DNA from: Planctomycetota bacterium
GTDB taxonomy: Bacteria; Planctomycetota; UBA1135; GCA-002748355
Length of the DNA: 49,663 bases
Assembly (NCBI GenBank): GCA_026984035.1
Contig: JALSSW010000115.1
Span: forward strand, 1 to 49,663
Reading direction: 5' to 3'
The first letter of the stretch is position 1. Every line of letters starts with the position of its first letter. The translations under genes were made by a program, and so were the position numbers. Under the pieces are notes generated by a model. The model was not told where the DNA came from. It searched no databases and saw nothing but the letters and a program-made list of their open reading frames with translations. Below, piece by piece: positions 43,479 to 49,663 of the stretch.

Positions 43479-44321
43479 ATGAAACACATCCTAGCATTTG
43501 TTGTTCTAACGATTGGAAGTTGCTTCCCCACTTTTTGCCAGCTCAAGGCCCAAAAACCGCTTCCAAAAAAGAAACTCAGCTTCCCCAATCGGCCCCGCTT
43601 TCCAAAACTCCCCTATATCGGAACCAAGGAGTTTGAAGCACTCCTTTCCAGGGCCATCATCATCGATGCGAGAAATCATATCGAATACGAGGTCATCCAC
43701 ATCAAAGGGGCCATCAATCTGCCCGTGGGGAAAATGAAGAAAAAGGATCTCAAGAAAATCCGAGGCCCCAGGGGATCGGCTCCCATCGTCTTCTATTGCA
43801 ATGGAACCACCTGCCAAAAGAGTTACAAAGCCGGAGAAAAGGCCCGGATCTGGGGATGGAAGAACTTCTTTGTCTATGATTCCGGCGTGTTTCACTGGAC
43901 ACAGGCACACCCCGAAACCGTCCTTTTCTTCGGAAAGCCCATGGACAAAAAAACCCTTGAGAAAATCGCAAACCGAAAGGAGCTTGAGCATGTCAGCCTC
44001 AGCCCTCAAGGTTTTGCAAAAAAAGTTTTTTCCAACCAGGGTTACAAAATTTATGACCTTCGAGATCGCAAGGAACGGGCCGAATTCCCCCTTCGGCTTC
44101 CAAGGGTTGCCAAGCTCAACATGGACAGATTTGTTCAAGCCTTAAAGAAAAACCGAATCCGTAAGAACAAGCTTTTGATCTTTGACACCTCGGGAAAGCA
44201 GGTGAAATGGCTTCAGTTCTATCTCGAACAGCATGGTGTCAAGGATTATTGGCTACTAAAGGGAGGCGTCCTTGCCTGGAAAAAGGCGGGTTTGGATGCC
44301 AGAGGGAAACCGGGGAAATAG
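43479..44321 (+). CDS. Secreted protein with two rhodanese-like domains
   Basis: The 280-residue product has a signal peptide (HILAFVVLTIGSCFPTFC). The first rhodanese domain (about 45-150) has IIDARNHIEYEVIHIKGAINLPVG and the active-site loop FYCNGTTC (Cys107, Cys112), so it could carry sulfur or do thiol chemistry. The second (about 170-275) has IYDLRDRKERAEF and WLLKGGVLAWKKAG, but its loop LLIFDTSGKQVKW lacks the cysteine, so it is probably inactive. The ATG at 43479 follows the receptor stop by 44 bp, in the same direction. Transcription link to the chemoreceptor is possible but unproven. Confidence 0.87.
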   Translation: MKHILAFVVLTIGSCFPTFCQLKAQKPLPKKKLSFPNRPRFPKLPYIGTKEFEALLSRAIIIDARNHIEYEVIHIKGAINLPVGKMKKKDLKKIRGPRGSAPIVFYCNGTTCQKSYKAGEKARIWGWKNFFVYDSGVFHWTQAHPETVLFFGKPMDKKTLEKIANRKELEHVSLSPQGFAKKVFSNQGYKIYDLRDRKERAEFPLRLPRVAKLNMDRFVQALKKNRIRKNKLLIFDTSGKQVKWLQFYLEQHGVKDYWLLKGGVLAWKKAGLDARGKPGK

Positions 44322-44328
44322 CCTTCCT

Positions 44329-44730
44329 TTACTGAGCCATCTTCCGGAAACTCGCTTTGGCAACAAAAACCGCAACAAAGGTCAGCATCACAACCCCCCG
44401 TCCTACGGGTTCGGGAGGGAGGGCAAGCCCCCCGTTCCACCAGGCGGCAAAGGCGATGAAGATCCCATAACCCAAGACATGCTTCAGGCTTTCCATCCCC
44501 TCCTGATCCGCCTTGGAAAGAATGTGGAGACCTTCGGCACAGAGATCTCCGAAAACATATCCCAGGAGAAGCCAAGAAAAGACCTCATCCTTTCCCGCCC
44601 GCCAAAAGAAAAAAAGATAGGCCAGATTCCTTCCAATCAGGGATACCAGCTCGATGCGCCGGTGGATACGAGCAGCCAGCAGCTCAGGTTTGGATTCCAT
44701 CTTTTCATTATCGGCCTTCAGAACCGGCAA
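44329..44730 (-). CDS. Small integral membrane protein, unknown function
   Basis: The product has about 133 residues and two or three membrane segments: IGRNLAYLFFFW / SWLLLGYVFGDLCAEGL and VVMLTFVAVFVAK, with GYGIFIAFAAWW between. No family is recognised. The start is either a TTG at 44730 with GGAGAG 8 bases upstream, or an ATG at 44700 (MESKPELLAARIHRR). It is the only minus-strand gene between the plus-strand rhodanese and aceE genes, converging on the former with 7 bp between stops. Confidence 0.62.
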   Translation of the reverse strand: MPVLKADNEKMESKPELLAARIHRRIELVSLIGRNLAYLFFFWRAGKDEVFSWLLLGYVFGDLCAEGLHILSKADQEGMESLKHVLGYGIFIAFAAWWNGGLALPPEPVGRGVVMLTFVAVFVAKASFRKMAQ

Positions 44731-44847
44731 ATTGACATCTCTCCAGGGGAGAGGGTTCGGAGAAGGATCTCAGGCAAATGTTGAAAATCATTCCCAAGGC
44801 GCGAGGATTTTCAGTTCCAATAGTCGCTGGGAAGAGAGAGAGGATTC

Positions 44848-47514
44848 GTGAAGAACACAAATGACATTGACCCAATTGAAACCAAAGAATGGATTCAGTC
44901 CTTCGATGAAGTGGTTCAGCAGCGGGGTCGCGGACGGGGCTCCTTTCTACTCTCCGCCCTTTTGGAAGAAGGCCGAAGGCTTCAAGCGATCCCCGATGGC
45001 CCACTGGTCACGGATTATGTAAACACAATCCCCGTGACAGAGGAGCCTCCATATCCAGGAAATGAGGACCTGGAAGTGCGCCTCAGGAGAATCATCCGAT
45101 GGAATGCCATGGTCATGGTTCACCGGGCCAATACTCGCTTTGAGGGGCTCGGAGGGCATCTTTCCTCCTATGCTTCTGCCTCCCTCCTTTACGAGGTTGG
45201 CTTCAACCACTTTTTTCGGGGAAGGGGAGAGGATCGAAGCGGGGATCAAATCTATTTCCAAGGACATGCAGCCCCAGGAATCTATGCTCGCTCCTACCTT
45301 GAAGGACAGCTCAGTGAAGATCTCCTGGACCACTTTCGAAGAGAAGCTCCGCCCAAAAAAGGCCTTAGCTCCTATCCCCATCCCAGGCTCATGCCGGATT
45401 ATTGGGAATTTCCCACCGTTTCCATGGGTCTTGGGCCTATCTCGGCCATCTACCAGGCCCGTTTCAACCGCTATCTTCACGCGAGAGGTCTCGCTGATAC
45501 TTCCAAGTCCAGGGTCTGGGCTTTTCTCGGGGACGGCGAAACTGACGAACCCGAATCCCTCGGAGCCATTTCGGTCGCGGGACGCGAGGGCTTGGATAAC
45601 CTCGTTTTCGTCATCAACTGCAACCTGCAGCGCCTTGATGGACCTGTTCGGGGGAATGGGAAGATCGTCCAAGAGTTGGAAGCGGTTTTCAGAGGAGTCG
45701 GCTGGAACGTCATCAAGGTTCTCTGGGGACGCGGCTGGGATCCCCTCCTTGCCAAAGATCGATCGGGGACTCTCCGGCGGGTCTTCAATGAACTCAAGGA
45801 TGGGCATTGGCAAAAGTTCGCCACCCTCTCGGGAACGGAAATCCGTAAAGAACTGTTCGGACTTGACCCCTCCCTTGTCGAACTCGTCTCCGATCTTACA
45901 GACCAAGAACTGGAACAACTCCGCCGGGGAGGCCATGACAGCCACAAACTATTTGCGGCCTACAAAAAGGCTTGCACCCCCAATGGGGCTCCAACCGTTA
46001 TCCTCGCACACACCGTAAAGGGTTGGTCTCTCGGGGATGGGTTTGAAGCCAAAAACGTCACCCACTCGATGAAAAAAATGAAGTTCAAGGAGCTTCAGCG
46101 CTTTCGGGATCGCCTGCAACTCCCCATCCCGGACAGCCGGCTCGACAACCCTCCGTTCTACCATCCGGGCGAACATTCTCCCGAAATTCAATATCTCAGA
46201 GAGCGCCGTGCAGCTCTCGGAGGTCCTGTCCCCTCCCGCACCAAATCGATCGTCAGCAAACCACCTCTTCCCAAAACGGATCTCTATGAAGAGTTCCTTG
46301 AGGGGACCACATCCGGAGATGGAGTGTCCACAACCATTGCTTTTGTACGCCTGCTCATGAAACTGGTCCGCGACAAGGCATTCGGAAAGTTCGTGGTCCC
46401 CATCATTCCCGATGAGGCGCGCACCTTCGGCATGGACCCGTTTTTTCGGATGGTAGGAATCTATGCGACCCAAGGACAACTCTATGAACCGGTAGACGCG
46501 GGACTCCTGCTCTATTACCGCGAAGCCGCTGATGGCCAGGTTCTCGAGGAGGGGATCACTGAGGCTGGTGCCATGGCCTCCTTTACTGCGGCCGGAACGG
46601 CCTATGCCACCCACGGAGTCCAGACGATTCCTTTTTACACCTTCTACTCCATGTTCGGCTTTCAACGCACCGGTGACCAAGCTTGGGCTTTTGGAGACCT
46701 CAGGGGGCGGGGCTTTCTCCTTGGAGCCACTGCAGGGCGTACAACACTTGCGGGTGAAGGTCTCCAGCATTGCGATGGACATAGTCATGTCCTCGCTGCC
46801 ACCATCCCCAACATCCAGGCCTACGATCCAGCCTTTGCCTACGAAATCGCTTTGATTATCCGTGAGGGCCTGCGTCGCATGGTGGATCAAGAAGAAGATA
46901 TCTACTACTACCTGACTCTCCAGAATGAAAACTATCCCATGCCCAAGATGCCGAATGGAGTCGAGGAGGGAATCCTCAAGGGCATGTATCGGTTCCGGGT
47001 CGCGCCCAAAAAACACAAAACGAAGATCCAACTCTTTGGATCCGGTTCCATCATGAACGAGGTTCGAAGGGCAGCCGGAATTCTCGACAAGCAGTTCGGA
47101 ATCAGTGCTGATCTCTGGAGCGTCACAAGCTACCAGAACCTCCGGAAGGACGCCCTCGCCTGCGAGCATTGGAACCGTTTTCACCCGATGGAACCGAAGA
47201 GGATCCCCTATATCTCGACCCTTCTCAGTGGAATTGAAGGTCCCTTTATCGCCGCGTCAGACTTTATGAAGATGGTCCCAGAGATGGTGAACCGTTGGAT
47301 TCCGGGACCTTATCATGTCTTGGGAACAGATGGGTTTGGGCTCAGCGACACACGAGAAAATTTACGTAGATATTTTGAAGTGGATGCCGAAAATATCGTG
47401 CTGGCCAGCATTGAAGCACTGGTCCAAGCAGGAAAACTCCCTCCCGAGCGCCTTCCAGAAGCCCTCGAAGCCTTGGGCATAGACCCCAACAAGGTCAACC
47501 CGATGGATCTATAA
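44848..47514 (+). CDS. aceE: Pyruvate dehydrogenase E1 component, homodimeric type
   Basis: The 888-residue product matches the AceE form, a single chain that decarboxylates pyruvate and acetylates the lipoyl group of E2. Signs: GHLSSYASASLLYEVGFNHF at the active site, the thiamine-diphosphate motif GDGETDEPES (about 228-237) with VINCNLQRLDGPVRGN, a transketolase-like middle domain (IPDEARTFGMDPFFR), GRTTLAGEGLQHCDGHSH, and the C-terminal DGFGLSDTRENLRR. The start is a GTG at 44848 with GAGAGG about 4 bases before it. E2 (aceF) and E3 (lpd) genes do not follow; the next gene is convergent, so the complex is encoded apart. Confidence 0.96.
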   Translation: MKNTNDIDPIETKEWIQSFDEVVQQRGRGRGSFLLSALLEEGRRLQAIPDGPLVTDYVNTIPVTEEPPYPGNEDLEVRLRRIIRWNAMVMVHRANTRFEGLGGHLSSYASASLLYEVGFNHFFRGRGEDRSGDQIYFQGHAAPGIYARSYLEGQLSEDLLDHFRREAPPKKGLSSYPHPRLMPDYWEFPTVSMGLGPISAIYQARFNRYLHARGLADTSKSRVWAFLGDGETDEPESLGAISVAGREGLDNLVFVINCNLQRLDGPVRGNGKIVQELEAVFRGVGWNVIKVLWGRGWDPLLAKDRSGTLRRVFNELKDGHWQKFATLSGTEIRKELFGLDPSLVELVSDLTDQELEQLRRGGHDSHKLFAAYKKACTPNGAPTVILAHTVKGWSLGDGFEAKNVTHSMKKMKFKELQRFRDRLQLPIPDSRLDNPPFYHPGEHSPEIQYLRERRAALGGPVPSRTKSIVSKPPLPKTDLYEEFLEGTTSGDGVSTTIAFVRLLMKLVRDKAFGKFVVPIIPDEARTFGMDPFFRMVGIYATQGQLYEPVDAGLLLYYREAADGQVLEEGITEAGAMASFTAAGTAYATHGVQTIPFYTFYSMFGFQRTGDQAWAFGDLRGRGFLLGATAGRTTLAGEGLQHCDGHSHVLAATIPNIQAYDPAFAYEIALIIREGLRRMVDQEEDIYYYLTLQNENYPMPKMPNGVEEGILKGMYRFRVAPKKHKTKIQLFGSGSIMNEVRRAAGILDKQFGISADLWSVTSYQNLRKDALACEHWNRFHPMEPKRIPYISTLLSGIEGPFIAASDFMKMVPEMVNRWIPGPYHVLGTDGFGLSDTRENLRRYFEVDAENIVLASIEALVQAGKLPPERLPEALEALGIDPNKVNPMDL

Positions 47515-47628
47515 AACCCGAAAAGTTCCCAAAGAAGAGTTCAGGCATTCAACCCCCTCCCGACCTTCGCAATGGATTTGGAGGAAGAATCTGAGCCAAG
47601 TTTCTGGGCAATGAATCTTCGCCCTGGA

Positions 47629-48870
47629 TTAAAGACACTCCCCAAAGATACGGGCGGCAAGGTCCGCCTCCTTCTCACTCAGGACAAGTGCAGGAGAGAA
47701 CCTTACGGAGTTCGTCCCACAGCCCAAAATCAGCATCCCTTTCTCAAAAGCACGATGCACGATCTCGTTCCGCATATCCCCGCTTTCGGTCTCCACAGCG
47801 ATCATCAGTCCACGCCCCCGAACTTCAACGATACCCCGTTTCCCCTTGCAGACCTCTTCCAGACGCCCCTTGAGATAAGAGCCCACAGTCCTGGCGTTCT
47901 CAATCAAGCCCCCCTCAAGCAGGTCCAAGGTCGCAAGGGCAGCCCGGCAAGAAACCGGATTCCCCCCAAAGGTTGAAGCATGTGAACCGGGCACCCAATC
48001 CATCAACTCGGCCCTGGCAATCATGGCTCCCAGCGGCATCCCCGAAGCAATCCCTTTGGCCGTTGTCACGAAATCCGGTTCCACACCATCGTATTCATAA
48101 GCAAACAATTTGCCGGTCCGCCCCATTCCTGCCTGCACTTCATCACAGACCATCATCGCCCCGGTCCGATCACAGAGTTCACGGATCGCGGGAAGGAAAC
48201 CAGGATCAGGGATCCGATAGCCCCCCTCTCCTTGAATCGCCTCGACAAACACTGCGGCCAGTTCCGAAGCCGGGAGTTGATGGGAAAGGAGCCTCTGGAT
48301 CGCCTCCATGTCTCCATAGGGCACATGGAAGACTCCCGGAACCATTGGGAAAAAGTGTTCCTTTTGAACAGGCTTGCTCGCACAAAGAGAAAGAGCTCCC
48401 ATTGTCCTCCCATGGAAAGCCCCTTGGAAGGCAATCACGCACTGCCTCTTCGTGTGCCAACGGGCCAACTTGAAAGCACTCTCCACCGCCTCTGCCCCAG
48501 AGTTCCCAAAGAAAACCTTTTTGTCCCCTCCCGGGCTCAACTCCGAAAGGCGCTTTGCCAAATCCGCCTGAGGCTTGTAATAAAAATCGGTCCCGGAAAG
48601 ATGGATCAACTTGTTCGCTTGGTCCTGAATGGCCGCAACGACCTCCGGATGACAATGTCCTGTGGCAGTGACTGCGATTCCCGCAGCCATATCCAAAAAC
48701 ACATTGCCATCGATGTCTTCGACCCACACGCCCCTCCCCCGCTCCGCAACCAAGGGATAATCCCTGGTATAAGAAGGAGAAACAAAGCGCGTATCATCGG
48801 CAAGGACTTCGGCAGCTTTCGGCCCGGGTAAAGAACCATGGATTTGGGGTGCGTCGTATGTGTTCTCCAT
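47629..48870 (-). CDS. Class III pyridoxal-phosphate aminotransferase (ornithine/4-aminobutyrate type)
   Basis: The 413-residue product is a class III aminotransferase. It has the family blocks GHCHPEVV, FFGNSGAEAVESAFKLAR, FQGAFHGRTMGALS, DEVQAGMGRTGKLFA, and TTAKGIASGMPLGAM with the cofactor lysine (Lys272 from this start). The closest subgroup by eye is the acetylornithine/GABA-like family; the substrate cannot be fixed, and the neighbours give no arg or gab context. Three ATGs lie in a row; GAGAGG sits 6 bases before the third, so I start there. It is divergent from rnpA. Confidence 0.9.
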   Translation of the reverse strand: MENTYDAPQIHGSLPGPKAAEVLADDTRFVSPSYTRDYPLVAERGRGVWVEDIDGNVFLDMAAGIAVTATGHCHPEVVAAIQDQANKLIHLSGTDFYYKPQADLAKRLSELSPGGDKKVFFGNSGAEAVESAFKLARWHTKRQCVIAFQGAFHGRTMGALSLCASKPVQKEHFFPMVPGVFHVPYGDMEAIQRLLSHQLPASELAAVFVEAIQGEGGYRIPDPGFLPAIRELCDRTGAMMVCDEVQAGMGRTGKLFAYEYDGVEPDFVTTAKGIASGMPLGAMIARAELMDWVPGSHASTFGGNPVSCRAALATLDLLEGGLIENARTVGSYLKGRLEEVCKGKRGIVEVRGRGLMIAVETESGDMRNEIVHRAFEKGMLILGCGTNSVRFSPALVLSEKEADLAARIFGECL

Positions 48871-48919
48871 CATCATCCTCTCGAGGTCATAAACAATGGT
48901 GGGTAGGATAGAGTCCCAA

Positions 48920-49339
48920 ATGAATGCTCCAAGAGGATTCCGTTTCCTTCGTGAACATCACATCCGAAAAGGCTATGAGTTCCAAAGAGTGTACCGCCTC
49001 GCAGGCCGGGCGAGGGGAAAGCATCTCCAGGTGCTTGCAGTCCCCAACCGCCTCCCCCACGCCCGCCTGGGCCTCTCCGTCAGCAAAAAAAATGGCAAAG
49101 CGGTTCGGCGAAACCGTATCAAGCGCATGATCCGCGAATCCTTCCGCCTCCTCCGTTGGGAAATCGAGGCCAGGGCGGGCAGTGTGGACATCGTCGTCAT
49201 CCCCATGCACACCGAAGGTAAGTACCCCCTGAAGGAACTGATGCAAGAGTTTCCCCTCCTTGTGGAAAAGGCCACCCAGAAGGCCAAACGGCCCAAACGA
49301 AGGGGCAGACAGAATTCCAGGAGGAAGCGGAGGCATTGA
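48920..49339 (+). CDS. rnpA: Ribonuclease P protein component
   Basis: RnpA helps the RNase P RNA trim 5' ends of pre-tRNAs. The 139-residue product has FRFLREHHIRKGYEFQRVY at the front, RLGLSVSKKNGKAVRRNRIKR with the RNA-binding RNR motif, and a Lys/Arg-rich tail (AKRPKRRGRQNSRRKRRH). I chose the ATG at 48920 because the family begins about there; the frame goes back to 48896. The TGA stop shares a base with the yidD ATG (TGATG). rpmH, usually just upstream, is absent: the neighbour there is a divergent aminotransferase. Confidence 0.93.
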   Translation: MNAPRGFRFLREHHIRKGYEFQRVYRLAGRARGKHLQVLAVPNRLPHARLGLSVSKKNGKAVRRNRIKRMIRESFRLLRWEIEARAGSVDIVVIPMHTEGKYPLKELMQEFPLLVEKATQKAKRPKRRGRQNSRRKRRH

Positions 49340-49663
49340 TGCACAGAGAAGCTCGAAAAGAGAAAGGCCCTTCAGTGAAATCTCTTCCAGGGCAAATCCC
49401 AAAGGAGACCCTTTCTCCCAGGACCCTTTCTCCCAGGACCCTTTCTCCAGGACGGCTATTGTCCACGCTCCTGAGAATACCGATCCACCTATACAGAGGC
49501 CTGATCTCCCCCTGGAAACCCAGGACCTGCCGATTCCACCCAAGTTGCAGTCGCTATGCCTTGGAAGCCTTGGAGATGCACGGCCCGATGAAAGGGATCC
49601 TTTTGATTGCCTGGCGCTTGCTGAGATGCCAACCCTTTGCAAAAGGGGGAGAGGATCCTGTCC
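49339..49663 (+). CDS. yidD: Membrane protein insertion efficiency factor YidD (runs off right edge)
   Basis: An open frame of 108 codons from the ATG at 49339 to the edge has no stop. From about residue 39 it matches YidD: RLLSTLLRIPIHLYRGLISP, then RTCRFHPSCSRYALEALEMHG with the conserved cysteines, then IAWRLLRCQPFAKGGEDPV. The usual family ending comes a few residues after DPV, so only the last codons are missing. YidD is a small peripheral membrane protein thought to help YidC insertion. The first ~38 residues are an unusual extension carrying TLSPR-TLSPR-TLSPG repeats; an internal start at TTG 49459 is possible if the extension is not translated. It overlaps the rnpA stop by one base. 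Confidence 0.88.
   Translation, partial: MHREARKEKGPSVKSLPGQIPKETLSPRTLSPRTLSPGRLLSTLLRIPIHLYRGLISPWKPRTCRFHPSCSRYALEALEMHGPMKGILLIAWRLLRCQPFAKGGEDPV
49408..49451 (+). repeat. Three 15-bp tandem units in the yidD N-terminal extension
   Basis: ACCCTTTCTCCCAGG at 49408-49422 and 49423-49437, and a third copy ACCCTTTCTCCAGG (one C shorter) at 49438-49451. They encode TLSPR, TLSPR, TLSPG in frame. The two full copies are identical, so the array is young. Confidence 0.9.

Noticed and set aside
47515..47628. A terminator between aceE and the convergent aminotransferase gene
   Set aside because: No stem-loop with T-run was found in the 114-bp gap.
1..49663. CRISPR arrays, insertion sequences, prophage or conjugative genes
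   Set aside because: No regularly spaced direct repeats, transposase motifs or phage-type proteins were seen in any frame.

Overview
The window looks like a chromosomal segment of a Planctomycetota bacterium with a GC-rich genome. This rests on gene content alone: an adjacent DUF1800/DUF1501 pair, an ECF sigma factor overlapping a large TPR-bearing Ser/Thr kinase, two proteins with an N-terminal MJ0042-type zinc ribbon, and secreted proteins with a C-terminal domain common in that phylum. No insertion sequence, prophage, CRISPR array or rRNA was seen. Most genes are densely packed, often with 1-4 base overlaps.

Left part (1-11.7 kb, mostly minus strand). The start of a secreted protein runs off the left edge. 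Then come the DUF1800 lipoprotein and DUF1501 Tat-type protein, a secreted HExxH protein, a secreted beta-rich protein, and a secreted thioredoxin-like protein whose redox site is interrupted by an in-frame TGA. That TGA replaces the first Cys of a CxxC motif (giving U-G-F-C), and a bacterial SECIS-like hairpin follows it, so I read it as a selenoprotein. Upstream on the same strand are the kinase and its ECF sigma factor. A two-domain dCTP deaminase is divergent from them.

Middle part (11.7-30.8 kb). This holds a decayed cytochrome c-like lipoprotein gene, uvrC-uvrB, two related MJ0042/transmembrane proteins, gamma-glutamyltranspeptidase overlapping a small NIL-domain gene, tRNA-Cys(GCA), a small lipoprotein, and a plus-strand run hisS-nadD-glycosyl-phosphate transferase-hypothetical. 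On the minus strand follow holA-mutL and then ubiE-ubiX-ubiA (quinone synthesis), each trio or pair overlapping or almost touching.

Right part (30.8-49.7 kb). Two tandem paralogous lipoproteins of about 1000 residues, with an Ig-like domain and a predicted beta-propeller, are followed by ruvB, a SpoIID-like protein, tgt, a chemoreceptor with a C-terminal zinc-binding CZB domain, a double-rhodanese protein, a small membrane protein, homodimeric-type aceE, a class III aminotransferase, rnpA, and yidD, which runs off the right edge.

Functionally this is mostly housekeeping (DNA repair uvrB/uvrC/mutL/ruvB, replication holA, tRNA metabolism hisS/tgt/rnpA, NAD, quinone, envelope) mixed with lineage-specific secreted proteins. 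The most notable items are the candidate UxxC selenoprotein, the internally deleted cytochrome gene, the 15-bp in-frame tandem repeats in ubiE and yidD, and several intergenic stem-loops.
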